Below are positions 55,645-64,000 of a stretch of 64,000 nt of DNA, in pieces; position 1 is the first letter of the stretch; each line of letters starts with the position of its first letter. The stretch lies in the NCBI GenBank assembly GCA_903866355.1, contig CAIPNE010000714.1, positions 1-64,000 on the forward strand. Reading direction: 5' to 3'. Position numbers and translations under genes: made by a program. Under the pieces are notes generated by a model. That model was not told where the DNA came from. It searched no databases and was given only the letters and a program-made list of their open reading frames with translations. Source of the DNA: an uncultured Gammaproteobacteria bacterium (GTDB lineage: Bacteria > Pseudomonadota > Gammaproteobacteria > Ga0077536).

Positions 55645-57483
55645 ATGACATATCAGATCACTGCCGATCTGGGTGCTGCCCTCACCAATGTCGATCCTGC
55701 CCAGGTTGTGGTGGTTGAGCAGCATCCGGACTACCCCGGCTCACTGTTGTTCCAGACAGTGTATGAACCGCTGTTCCCCCGGTACAGCGAGTGGGTGTCG
55801 CGCTACCTATGCCTCAATGAACTGTTCTTGCTGCACGACTTCGTTCAGCTTCTGGAGAAAGACGGCTGGACTGTGGTGTTCGGGCCGACTTCGGCTCCGA
55901 TCCTTGATTCGATCAGCCGGTGGGAGCAGCCACTGGAAGTAGCGGATCTGACGGTGCCCAATAACGGCAGCCTCTATCCCTACCAGACCTTTACCCTCAA
56001 CCGGGCCATAGAGCGTGCAGGCAGCGATAGCGCCGCCGACCGACTGACCTACATCGGCTGGGCGACCGGGACTGGGAAAAGCCTTTTTGCCGCCGCCGGG
56101 GCACAGGAAATGTTCAACCGGGAAATGGTGGACATCTGCCTCGCCTTCACGCTGGGTCCGCTCAAGACCAACCTGGCCCGTTTCTTCACGGCGGCGACAG
56201 AGCTAGAGGTTGTTCAGCCTGAAGGGATTCCCGCCAAGCGCCGCCGGATGTACGAAGAAGGTGTATGCGGGGTGTATGTGCTGAACTACGAGAAAGCTCG
56301 CGTGGACTACGAAGCCCTGCTTGAGCTTGTCTACAAAAAGCGCATCCTGCTCATCTGCGACGAAGCCCATAAGCTCCTGACGGACAGCAAGAGAAATACC
56401 TTCCGGAAATGCTTCGACAAGCTGGTGGAAGCCTGCCAGCCGACAATCTGGCCGATGTCGGCCAGCGTGGTGGCCTCCAACCCGCTGAGGTATCGGGACG
56501 TGTTCAACCTGGCGGGGGAGGCGAATCCCTTAGGCAGCAAGTCCGACTTTGTCAGGCGCTACGCCGCTGAGGTCCGGACCTACGACATGCCGACCCGGTA
56601 CGGCTCCTTCCCGGTGACTTTCTATGAGTGGAACAACGCCAGTCTCCATGAGGTCCGACACCGGGTGGCTGATCGCACCCAGTCGGTGCGCAAGACCGAC
56701 CCGTCAATCCGTGACCTCTTCAAAGGGTTGCAGACCGTCGTCGTGCCGGTGCAGTTGTCCAAGGAGGACACCAAGCTGTACAAGTCGGTCGTGGATGCTG
56801 CTCGTCCGGTGAAGGATGCCGGGGGCAACTTGATGCCCTATTACCGGCTGTTGAGGTACGTCTGCAATAACCCAGAGGCCCTGAAACGAACGTCAGACCC
56901 CGCAGGGCGGGATCTGGCTAAGAAGCACCCAACTCTGGCTGTTTCTTCGCACAGCGCGAAGCTGGAGGCCGTTATCGACCTTGTGGAGTCAATTAGGGAT
57001 TCCGGCGACAAAACCCTGATCTTCACCCAGTGGGTCGAAATGAGCCTGGATCTGATCGCTGCCGCCCTCAAGGATGCCAAGATCCCCTATGTCGTCCACC
57101 ATGGTGGGCTGTCGGCCAAGGACAACCAGGCTGCCCAGGAGAAGTTCAAGTCCGATCCTGACATCACGGTGTTCTTATCCTCAGACGCCGGGGCGCACGG
57201 GCTGAACATGATCGAAGCCAGATATGTCATCCACTACGAGTCCCCGTATTCCTACGACACGATGATGCAGCGGTCCAACCGTATCGACCGGGCCGACTCC
57301 TACCTGGACGGGCTGACCTCGTACGTTTTCGTCACCGACGATTCGGTCGAGCAGCGGGTGTGGGACATCTGCAACGAGCGCCGGGAGCTAGCATCGGCAA
57401 CACTGGGGACTACGGAGGTATTGTCGTACTCCAGCCGGTTAGAATCGGATAACCTTGAGTTCTTGATCTTTGGGAAGGAATAA
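55645..57483 (+). CDS. SNF2/DEAD-type DNA helicase
   Basis: 612 aa from ATG at 55645; an in-frame ATG at 55588 would add 19 residues without a good SD. Motifs: Walker A 'WATGTGKSLF' (139-146), 'ICDEAHKLL' (DEAH at 238), 'FTQWVEMSLDLI', 'VFLSSDAGAHGLNM' and 'MQRSNRIDRADS' (motif VI). This is a superfamily-2 SNF2-like ATPase. It and the next gene are the only plus-strand genes. Likely DNA remodelling or recombination. Confidence 0.9.
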   Translation: MTYQITADLGAALTNVDPAQVVVVEQHPDYPGSLLFQTVYEPLFPRYSEWVSRYLCLNELFLLHDFVQLLEKDGWTVVFGPTSAPILDSISRWEQPLEVADLTVPNNGSLYPYQTFTLNRAIERAGSDSAADRLTYIGWATGTGKSLFAAAGAQEMFNREMVDICLAFTLGPLKTNLARFFTAATELEVVQPEGIPAKRRRMYEEGVCGVYVLNYEKARVDYEALLELVYKKRILLICDEAHKLLTDSKRNTFRKCFDKLVEACQPTIWPMSASVVASNPLRYRDVFNLAGEANPLGSKSDFVRRYAAEVRTYDMPTRYGSFPVTFYEWNNASLHEVRHRVADRTQSVRKTDPSIRDLFKGLQTVVVPVQLSKEDTKLYKSVVDAARPVKDAGGNLMPYYRLLRYVCNNPEALKRTSDPAGRDLAKKHPTLAVSSHSAKLEAVIDLVESIRDSGDKTLIFTQWVEMSLDLIAAALKDAKIPYVVHHGGLSAKDNQAAQEKFKSDPDITVFLSSDAGAHGLNMIEARYVIHYESPYSYDTMMQRSNRIDRADSYLDGLTSYVFVTDDSVEQRVWDICNERRELASATLGTTEVLSYSSRLESDNLEFLIFGKE

Positions 57484-57959
57484 TGGAAGCCACCGAAAGC
57501 ACCACACTGAACGAAGCCATTAACTGGTTGCAGGACAGGATCGTAGAGGGCGCGGAGTGCCCGTGCTGCGGCCAGTTCGCCAAGCTGTACAAGAATCGCA
57601 GCATTTCTGGCCGCATGGCGAGCGACCTCATTACGGCCTATCTCTCCGTAGGAGTAGGGGAGTGGTTCCGGCTCCCTGATTTCGACACCACTAACGAAAC
57701 CAGCAAGCTCGCTCACTGGGGCTTGATCGAAGAGAAGCCTGGTATGCGCGAGGACGGTGCTAAGCATGCCGGATGGTGGCGCATCACCCACCGGGGCCGA
57801 CAGTTCATCCTCAACCAGTTGGCGATACCGAAGCGGGCCATGATCTACAGCGGAAGTCTGCTTGGTCTGGATGACACGGAGACGGTCACCATCGTGGACG
57901 TGCTGGGGACCAAGTTCAACTACACGGAACTGATGACGGGCGTCAGCGCGGCGAGATAG
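57483..57959 (+). CDS. Hypothetical protein, 158 aa
   Basis: ATG overlaps the helicase stop (TAATG). 'ECPCCGQFAKLYKNRSI' zinc half and a wing-like 'HWGLIEEKPGMREDGAKHAGWWRITHRGRQFIL', resembling a winged helix. Partner of the helicase by position. Its end overlaps the convergent 57943 gene by 17 bases. Confidence 0.63.
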   Translation: MEATESTTLNEAINWLQDRIVEGAECPCCGQFAKLYKNRSISGRMASDLITAYLSVGVGEWFRLPDFDTTNETSKLAHWGLIEEKPGMREDGAKHAGWWRITHRGRQFILNQLAIPKRAMIYSGSLLGLDDTETVTIVDVLGTKFNYTELMTGVSAAR

Positions 57960-58971
57960 TCGTCCCGCGCAGGTTGATGTAGGCCACGGCGGCGTCGAGG
58001 TAGGTCGAGCTTTCCTTCATCCCCGGCAGGCCGGTCGGCAGTGACGGCAGCGTATTGAGTGAATACACGTTGTGCGGTGACGGGTTCAGCGCGAATACCC
58101 GCTGTGCCCAGGTGAGCGCACTGGCGTTTGCGGTCTTATTGGTCAGCTTTCCGGCAATGGACTGCCACGTCGATCCCGTCTTCTTCAGCGTGATAATCGT
58201 TTTGGCAAGCTGGGCCATTAGATCCCGGCTCCCCGTGACATTCAGCAGCGCTTCGGCTACGACATTGATGACCTGACCGCTGGTGTCAATCGGGCAGTTG
58301 GCGACAGGGTCATTGACGGCAGCCATTTCCCACCACCATGACGGAGTGTTGGTGTTGCGGATCATGCCCTTAACCCCAGTAGACGCCTGCGGCAAGATCC
58401 CGGCCCCACCGGGGTCAGTGCCGCCGGGGTAGGTCACATACTCTTCCCGACAACCGTTACTGAACATCACCGCTGCTATGCAGTCGGTGAATCGGGACCG
58501 CAGCGATGAGGACTGCTGCTGCATTTCCTGAAGAGCGGCAGAGCAGACCATCGCGCCGACGCCGTATCCGACGAGCGCAAAAGTTCCTGGCGTTGCTTCG
58601 ATTCTGCTCTTCAGTTCTGTAGCACCCCACGTCACCATCTGGGCGATGCTCATGGTTTTGGGATTCCAGGTATCCGCTAGCTGGGGCGTCAATCCCGCAT
58701 AGCTTGCTGGATAGCTGACCGGAACCCAGTTGAATAGCTGCGGGCTGACCTGTGCGCCGACTGCGGCATCGTAAGGCACCGTCGATCCCAGCTTGATCGG
58801 AGTCGGGCCGGTAACAACAGGCCGCTGTCCTTTGTATAGCCCCCAAATGTCTTGCAAAGAGTCGCAGACGGTGTAGAGCGTATGGCGCTTGAGGTTGTCA
58901 TTCCAGCGTGCGACTTCAGCCAACGCCGACTTTTCGACATAGGTAGAAGTGACGATTCCGTAGTTGCTCAC
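57943..58971 (-). CDS. LysB/cutinase-like protein with inactive nucleophile
   Basis: 342 aa from GTG overlapping the previous stop. The alpha/beta-hydrolase layout of phage LysB is clear ('WVPVSYPASYAGLTP', 'TMSIAQMVTWGATELKSRIEATPGTFALVGYGVGAMVCS'). The expected GxSxG reads G-Y-G-V-G (135-139), so the catalytic Ser is replaced by Gly. Likely a non-catalytic binder of mycolyl lipids or a tail-tip structural module; it may also be an unrelated esterase variant. Confidence 0.75.
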   Translation of the reverse strand: MSNYGIVTSTYVEKSALAEVARWNDNLKRHTLYTVCDSLQDIWGLYKGQRPVVTGPTPIKLGSTVPYDAAVGAQVSPQLFNWVPVSYPASYAGLTPQLADTWNPKTMSIAQMVTWGATELKSRIEATPGTFALVGYGVGAMVCSAALQEMQQQSSSLRSRFTDCIAAVMFSNGCREEYVTYPGGTDPGGAGILPQASTGVKGMIRNTNTPSWWWEMAAVNDPVANCPIDTSGQVINVVAEALLNVTGSRDLMAQLAKTIITLKKTGSTWQSIAGKLTNKTANASALTWAQRVFALNPSPHNVYSLNTLPSLPTGLPGMKESSTYLDAAVAYINLRGTTISPR

Positions 58972-61826
58972 AGGATTCCCGCCGTAGATGAATCGCGGTA
59001 TGAATACACACCCAGGCCAGTCACCCACGGGCGGGTTTGGGCAAACCACCGCATGGTACTGAGGTAGTCGCGCTGCTGAGCAGGAGTCACCAATGTGGTG
59101 TCGAATCCGACTTCAGTCCAGTACATCGACTTCGCACCGTCACCATTAGTGACCATAAGGGTACGCAGGCGGTCAGCTTCGGCAATCGTTCGGGCGTTAG
59201 GAGGAAGGGGTTTGGGTATCTGCGAAGTACTCAGCGTCAGCGGGTGATAGGCCATGATGTCGTAGAAGTCTTTGACACCACGCTCGTAGCAAGCCCTGAC
59301 GAAGGTAACGGCGTCAATATGGGTTGGGTTGCGAGACTGCGCAGATGACGGGAAGGATGTGTTGCAGGCTTGCAGACCGCCAAAGACCACTTTAGCGGAT
59401 GACTGGAGAGACTTGATGACCGGATATAGCTCCCTGAGCCAGTTGACGTACTCCACTGCACTGGGAGCATTCGGCCAGCCCTGGATGGTGTTCGGTTCAT
59501 CCCAGATCTGATATTCCAGCACGCCTCGTCCAGAGTTGGTGGCGTTGATGCCGATTCCCCCCGGCTTGTAGCGGCTCACCAAGTCCCTAACAAAAGACAC
59601 GATGTCAGCCGTGGTGGAAGTCCTTGTCCAGACCGGAAGCGATGGGCTGATGACCACCATCGGCTGAAGATTGGCCCCCAGCGCCCGGTTAATAGCAGAG
59701 TCGGACGCCGCCCAGCGGTCGGCACTCAGCAGGTTGCGGTTCGGCTGGACCGATGCCCACGGCACCGGGATGCGGACGTAGTCAACATTCGCCTTCTTGA
59801 CGCCCGCGTAGATCCGGTCGAGTTCGGCTGCGGCCACGACGTGGGCATCGGGAACGCACAGATAGGTGCGGGTGTTCATTAGCGAAGGCCGGGTGGCCGG
59901 GGTGATCGCCTGACCCGTCGAGTCAGTGGCAGATTCGTTAGCTTGAACCACACCCATGATGGAGTTGATGTTGTCGGCGGCTAGCTGGATTGATGACTTG
60001 GTCGCGGTGAACGGAAAGAAGTTCTGGTAATCATTGTGCTTGCCCGAAGGACCAAACATCGTGTTCAAGATGTCGAGGGTAAAGCTGATAAGCGCCGGGT
60101 CGGCACCGCTAGGACGAATTACGGCTTCGCTAATCTGCGACTTCAGGGTGTTCGGGTGGTTGACATTGAAGTGCATCATTTCGTACAGCGTGGCCGACCA
60201 CTGCGCCTGACCGGCATCCTCAATAGCTACCGGGTCACCAGGGTTGACGAACTCCCACACCAAGCTGGGGTCGGTGTTGGTGAGGCGATAAGTAGATCCG
60301 GCCATACCGTGCCCGCCGGGGGACGTAGTGGCCCGGTATGCGCCAAACTCACGGTACGGATTGCCAAACTGGTAGATGCCCAGAAGCTGGCGCGACCTGG
60401 ACTGGAGCCTGCCGTTGCGGAACTCTTCATACAGTCGGCTGGTGACCGCCGCACCGACGCCATTTCCGGCCAAGAAAAACTTGGTGGTCGTCGGGGTCGC
60501 CAGGATCATCCGGACGGCTTTGTCTACGGCATTCTGAATCGGTAGTCGCAGCGGGAAGGCAGCGGAGGTATAGCTGACCGGCACCCATTCCACCTTGGTG
60601 GGGTCGAGGCGGCGAGCAACTTCCGCTCCGTAGCTGGCCTGACCGTAGTCGATGTCGCTACGCCCAATGTCAACAGTGCAGCCGTCCTGGCCGATAGTGG
60701 TTCGGCTGCCGCTGGAGGAATAAAACTCCCCGGTGCGGCCAAAAGTGTAGAACTGGTAAGTCCGGTCGGCCTTGCTGTTGACTGCCGGGGCGGCGGTCGG
60801 CAGGTACTTCTTGCTGACGCTCAGAAGGTATTCGTACGCCAGCGCAACGGCATTCTTAGAGTTGTTGACCAGGCCGGTGTAGGGGAAAGATCCGGAGTAT
60901 CGGGTATGTGGGTTGAACGAGTATTGAGGCAGTTCCGGCCTGAGGAAGCCCAAGATATTGCCGGGGTTGGTAAACGGCCACCACTGCGTCAGCAAGGTGA
61001 GGATTCCACTGACCGACACCACGCTGCTGTTGCCGACAAGGGCAATGATGAGGTCGAGAAGCGACTGTCCTTTATAGGTGCCAGCAGCTTGTGCCTTGAC
61101 GGCGTTGGTTGCACACCATGTCGCCAGATCCGCAAGGGCCAAGCTCATAGGCGGGACATTCGGGACACCGCCCTCGCCGTACAGGAAGATCAGCTTGTCG
61201 GGGGATTCTGTGCCGGAATAAAGGATGCGCCGAATGATCTGGCTCATCATTGGCTGAACACCCGAAGGTGCGGTGGCTGCGGCGTCTCCCAGGTTGGCGA
61301 ATGACCAATAAAGGGCTTCCGGCACGTTGACTAGGCCGGTGTTGCTTGTGCCATAAGATTGCCGAAGTGGCAGGGTCATGGCACCAGCGCCACCCGGCTC
61401 TCTAGCTCCGAATAGCGGAGTCGTCCATCCCGCTGGCCGGGTGGCATCACCGAAGTTGATGATGCCGATGAGGTCACCGCGTCGGGACCGCAGGCTTCCG
61501 TACCGAAACTCGTTGTACAGCGTGGTAGACAGCAGGCTGCCCTGAGAGTGGGAGGCCAGGACGATCTTCCCCGGCGTGTTGAGGATCTTGTCGGTAGCGT
61601 CGGCTGCGCCACGGGCGATAGCGTTGCCAAACGGCTCGTAAGAGGTCAGGATCTGGCCGGGACTGTAGTCAATCGGGGTCCACGCCCAGGTTTCCCTGTC
61701 GGCAGCAACAAGCCGCGAAGCTAAATCAGCCGCGAAGCCGCCAGCAGGATTTCTGACCGGGTCGTACGGTCGTGTGGCACCAGTGCTGGCCGCGCCGTCA
61801 AGGGTATAGATGGTGATGGTCGGCAT
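58968..61826 (-). CDS. Double cutinase-like domain fused to a glycoside hydrolase
   Basis: 952 aa. Domain 1 (to about 340): cutinase/LysB-like with an intact 'ASHSQGSLL' (Ser94). Domain 2 (about 355-600): same fold but 'GNGVG' (454-458), Ser lost. Domain 3 (about 655-952): clan GH-A-type TIM barrel with 'YQIWDEPNT' (Glu777, acid/base) and 'YWTEVGFDT' (Glu905, nucleophile), like GH39/GH5. No signal peptide. It could cut mycolyl esters and arabinan/glucan during virion entry. The ATG has SD GGAGG. Confidence 0.82.
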   Translation of the reverse strand: MPTITIYTLDGAASTGATRPYDPVRNPAGGFAADLASRLVAADRETWAWTPIDYSPGQILTSYEPFGNAIARGAADATDKILNTPGKIVLASHSQGSLLSTTLYNEFRYGSLRSRRGDLIGIINFGDATRPAGWTTPLFGAREPGGAGAMTLPLRQSYGTSNTGLVNVPEALYWSFANLGDAAATAPSGVQPMMSQIIRRILYSGTESPDKLIFLYGEGGVPNVPPMSLALADLATWCATNAVKAQAAGTYKGQSLLDLIIALVGNSSVVSVSGILTLLTQWWPFTNPGNILGFLRPELPQYSFNPHTRYSGSFPYTGLVNNSKNAVALAYEYLLSVSKKYLPTAAPAVNSKADRTYQFYTFGRTGEFYSSSGSRTTIGQDGCTVDIGRSDIDYGQASYGAEVARRLDPTKVEWVPVSYTSAAFPLRLPIQNAVDKAVRMILATPTTTKFFLAGNGVGAAVTSRLYEEFRNGRLQSRSRQLLGIYQFGNPYREFGAYRATTSPGGHGMAGSTYRLTNTDPSLVWEFVNPGDPVAIEDAGQAQWSATLYEMMHFNVNHPNTLKSQISEAVIRPSGADPALISFTLDILNTMFGPSGKHNDYQNFFPFTATKSSIQLAADNINSIMGVVQANESATDSTGQAITPATRPSLMNTRTYLCVPDAHVVAAAELDRIYAGVKKANVDYVRIPVPWASVQPNRNLLSADRWAASDSAINRALGANLQPMVVISPSLPVWTRTSTTADIVSFVRDLVSRYKPGGIGINATNSGRGVLEYQIWDEPNTIQGWPNAPSAVEYVNWLRELYPVIKSLQSSAKVVFGGLQACNTSFPSSAQSRNPTHIDAVTFVRACYERGVKDFYDIMAYHPLTLSTSQIPKPLPPNARTIAEADRLRTLMVTNGDGAKSMYWTEVGFDTTLVTPAQQRDYLSTMRWFAQTRPWVTGLGVYSYRDSSTAGIL

Positions 61827-61862
61827 CGGTCCTCCACCCCTTCAGAAGGGAATGATGGGCTT

Positions 61863-62876
61863 TTACACCCGCCGGAAGCTGCGCAGATAGTCGATAGCCG
61901 GTTGGAGGTCATAGTTGCAGTGCGGTGCGGTGGCGAATGGTCGTGCTGCCACGAACGCCCCGCCGAAGTAGATCGCACGGAACACTGCCGGGATTTCCAC
62001 CATCGGGTTGGTCAGCCACTCCCCGATCTGCTCCACGATGCTGTTGGGTCCGACGAAGCCCGAAGCGTTCTGCACGACACGGAAGATCGCCGTCATGTTC
62101 TCCCCCGTGTCATCGTCGGGAACATCCGTATAGATGTCCTTACCGAAGGTGCTATTGCCGCCGTGAGCGTAGTCGTACCACCAAGCAGGGGTGTTTTCCA
62201 GCAGGTCGTCAGCGATTCCCCGCCCTTCAGGGATGGGAACTCCGGAGGTCTTGTTGCCATTGGCGACGTGGGCCTCCCGGCATGGGTTTCCGAAGTTCAC
62301 GGCGGCGATAACATCGGGAAGCCTGTCGTGAAGATCGCCTTTGGGGTTGAGGATGTCGTGCTTCCAGCACAGGCTCGTCACCATCGCCCCTTGAGAGTAG
62401 CCCGACAGACCTATCTTCCCAGGATGATTGCGGATCTGAGCTTTCAGTTCAGCGCGGCCCTGCTCCACCGATGGACCCATCGGGAAGGCAGCGGCGGGGT
62501 AATTGCCAATGGGCTGCCAGTCCCATACGTCAAGGACGGCTCGCGCCACGTCAGCCGGATAGCCGGGGCCTAGAGGGTCGGCCATGCCGGTGCCGTGGAC
62601 AGTGAACAGCGTCCCGACCTTCTTGGGCTTTGGTGGCGGGATGACCCCTAGAGCCACCTGAGTTTGGTAGTCGAGGATGCCGTCGATGCGCAGCTTGGGA
62701 AGGTAAGCGGTGGCGTTCTTCTTCTTCTGGAACGTCACCAGTGCAGCCTGGGTGGCCCAGTCGAGAAAGGGAGTTTCGTCCAAGTCCTTGGCGTAGCTGA
62801 ACTTACGCTTGAGGGCTTTCTTTGCCGCCGCTACGGGCGCACCTGACATACCGGGCTGCCAGCCGATCCATGCCAT
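61863..62876 (-). CDS. lysB: LysB mycolylarabinogalactan esterase
   Basis: 337 aa. N-terminal 80 residues resemble a peptidoglycan-binding helix bundle ('AWIGWQPGMSGAPVAAAKKALK...DGILDYQTQVALGV'), then the alpha/beta hydrolase with 'GLSGYSQGAMVTSLCWK' (Ser161), and a C-terminal catalytic Asp/His region. LysB cleaves the mycolate-arabinogalactan bond to complete lysis. No SD is evident; the ATG directly follows the hairpin 62878-62909. First of three related genes. Confidence 0.88.
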   Translation of the reverse strand: MAWIGWQPGMSGAPVAAAKKALKRKFSYAKDLDETPFLDWATQAALVTFQKKKNATAYLPKLRIDGILDYQTQVALGVIPPPKPKKVGTLFTVHGTGMADPLGPGYPADVARAVLDVWDWQPIGNYPAAAFPMGPSVEQGRAELKAQIRNHPGKIGLSGYSQGAMVTSLCWKHDILNPKGDLHDRLPDVIAAVNFGNPCREAHVANGNKTSGVPIPEGRGIADDLLENTPAWWYDYAHGGNSTFGKDIYTDVPDDDTGENMTAIFRVVQNASGFVGPNSIVEQIGEWLTNPMVEIPAVFRAIYFGGAFVAARPFATAPHCNYDLQPAIDYLRSFRRV

Positions 62877-62877
62877 A

Positions 62878-62909
62878 AAGGACGAGTCCGATCTAGTCGG
62901 CCCGTCCTT
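62878..62909 (-). terminator. Terminator-like hairpin before lysB
   Basis: AAGGACG (62878-62884) pairs with CGTCCTT (62903-62909) around an inner CCGA/TCGG; T-rich on the minus strand just before the ATG. It may terminate the upstream gene or gate lysB translation. Confidence 0.5.
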
Positions 62910-62919
62910 ATGGGTAATG

Positions 62920-64000
62920 CTAGCAGACCGCGTCCTCTGCGGGACGGTGTTCGATGACCTTGGCGTAGTAGATCACGGTCTGGTCGATGGTTTCGCCGTC
63001 CCGCCCGGTGAAGGGCTTCAGGCCCTTGACCTTGGCGTCGAGGACCAGCACGTCACCGGCCTCCCAGTCGTCAATCCGGCCCTTGGCCCACCAGAGGATC
63101 AGGTGGTGATCCGGAGTCCGACCAACCACGCGGGTTGACCAACCCCACTCGCTCTCGCTCTGGCCCACCGAAGTGATGGTGATTTCCAGGTCGCGGATGC
63201 GGGTCTTGACCGGGGCCAGGATGCCTTTGGCGAGGGGAGCCTTCGGCTCGCTGCTCCGCTTGACCGCGAGTTCCTTCTCCCTGGCGTAAACCGCCACCAG
63301 GCTGGCGAGGATGCCGACGTTGCGACCGGAGACGTTCTCCCCGGCGAGGATGGTGTGCATATTGTCGGCGTAGTCGGTACCGGCCTTGAGGCTGTCGGCA
63401 GCCTTCCGGATTTCCGCGATCAGAGCGGAATCCTTGCTGAAGCCGTCGCCCTTGACGATGTTGTCGAGGAAGCGGTGGTAGCGCTCCAGTTCCCGCTCGT
63501 AGTCGCGGTCGAGCCGGAAGTGCTTGCGCTGAGGCGGCTGAATCCGACCGAAGAGAGCGGTTCGTACCTCATCGGCGGTGGCCCAGTTCGGGCTGAACTC
63601 CGCAGCCTTGCGGCTGACGTAGGCTTTGCCTTCGTTGGCGAAGGCGAAGGCCAGACCCAGCACCCGGTCAACCGGAGCGCCGTAGAAGCGCTGACCGCCG
63701 CCGCTGTCGTCGTCGCCGCCGACTCCCCGAAGCTCAGCGCCGTAAGTCAGCGCCCACAGACCCTTGATCGCCAGCCCGGTGAAGGCTTCGATGCAGGTGT
63801 GGCCGACCTGGATGAGCGAGTCGTCGCGGTCGTCGCGGATGATGTAGAGGCGCTTGCGGTCGCGCTTGAGGTTGCAGTGGTCGCAGTGGATGTCGTCCAC
63901 AGCGGGGCGCTCCCAGCCGTCGAGGGACTGACCGGGGGCGCAGTGAACGGTGTAGCCAGCCTCTTCGCCAACCAGGGCGGCGACGAAGGTGTAGTGACCC
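62920..64000 (-). CDS. Cys-containing hypothetical protein, 5' end outside window
   Basis: An open frame enters from the right edge (GHYTFVAALVGEE...) and runs to TAG at 62920. At least 359 residues. 'DIHCDHCNLKRDRKRLYIIRDDRDDSLIQVGHTCIEAFTG' shows a C..C...C zinc site, then a helical middle and a C-terminal beta domain 'VITSVGQSESEWGWSTRVVGRT...LILWWAKGRID' like a SNase/OB barrel. Likely nucleic-acid-binding. The true start is not in the window; the GTG at 63900 is internal. Confidence 0.7.
   Translation of the reverse strand, partial: GHYTFVAALVGEEAGYTVHCAPGQSLDGWERPAVDDIHCDHCNLKRDRKRLYIIRDDRDDSLIQVGHTCIEAFTGLAIKGLWALTYGAELRGVGGDDDSGGGQRFYGAPVDRVLGLAFAFANEGKAYVSRKAAEFSPNWATADEVRTALFGRIQPPQRKHFRLDRDYERELERYHRFLDNIVKGDGFSKDSALIAEIRKAADSLKAGTDYADNMHTILAGENVSGRNVGILASLVAVYAREKELAVKRSSEPKAPLAKGILAPVKTRIRDLEITITSVGQSESEWGWSTRVVGRTPDHHLILWWAKGRIDDWEAGDVLVLDAKVKGLKPFTGRDGETIDQTVIYYAKVIEHRPAEDAVC

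Noticed and set aside
63900..64000. Start of the right-edge gene at GTG 63900
   Set aside because: The frame remains open and rich in coding-like residues (HYTFVAALVGEE) up to the edge, so the start is outside.

Overview
The window is about 64 kb from the genome of a large double-stranded DNA phage of a mycolic-acid-containing actinobacterium (Mycobacterium, Gordonia, Rhodococcus or a relative). The evidence is several LysB/cutinase-like mycolyl esterase domains, an Rpf-type muralytic domain, a bacterial-type Ku, G+C-rich codons with many GTG/TTG starts, and tight ATGA/GTGA/TGATG gene overlaps. I saw no tRNA, rRNA, CRISPR array or insertion sequence. Nearly all genes lie on the minus strand; only a helicase and its partner (55.6-58.0 kb) are on the plus strand. 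One gene runs off each end of the window.

Layout by position. (1) 1-1.9 kb: end of the virion/lysis region, with a truncated tail-fibre-like protein, a secreted peptidase-like protein and a secreted Rpf-like transglycosylase. (2) 2-33 kb: a long accessory array of small genes, many of them Zn-ribbon, acidic or single-membrane-pass proteins. It also holds Ku, a LigD-type DNA ligase, a PNKP-like 3'-phosphatase, three glycosyltransferases, two small lipoproteins, and two giant multi-domain proteins of 1277 and 1061 aa. (3) 33-42 kb: metallophosphoesterase, DUF932-like protein, a PstS/beta-propeller fusion, a sigma-region-4-like protein and an endonuclease VII. (4) 41-55 kb: a replication and recombination block with Cas4/RecB-like nuclease, resolvase-like protein, RecA, DnaE-type polymerase, an SSB-like protein, J-domain protein, primase, DnaB-like helicase and DnaC-like loader. 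(5) 55.6-58 kb, plus strand: SNF2-type helicase and a small partner. (6) 58-63 kb: three consecutive genes built from cutinase/LysB-like domains, one fused to a glycoside hydrolase. (7) A truncated Cys-containing protein at the right edge.

The most striking feature is regulatory. Twenty-four minus-strand intergenic sites carry GGAAT-N18-GTT (usually GGGAATA-N16-CGTTG) and most continue into TATAGATGGAGG. This is the -35/-10 signature of the SigH/SigR (ECF12) oxidative-stress sigma factors, not of a housekeeping promoter. In most copies the -35 overlaps or adjoins the stop codon of the preceding gene. Many leaders then form a short hairpin whose arms change together between copies, just before the Shine-Dalgarno sequence. 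The replication block largely lacks these sites and looks housekeeping-driven, so the accessory array may form one regulon that uses a host ECF sigma factor or a phage-modified polymerase.

The other main points are: the 1277-aa protein, which joins a DnaJ-type zinc motif, copies of an undescribed repeat domain, two Arr-like ADP-ribosyltransferase domains, two GNAT domains and an HExxH peptidase-like core (the architecture of a phage 'polyvalent' conflict protein); an adjacent stand-alone Arr-like gene; and a paralogous 1061-aa protein made mainly of the same repeat. All functional calls are from reading the translated sequences, with no database search.
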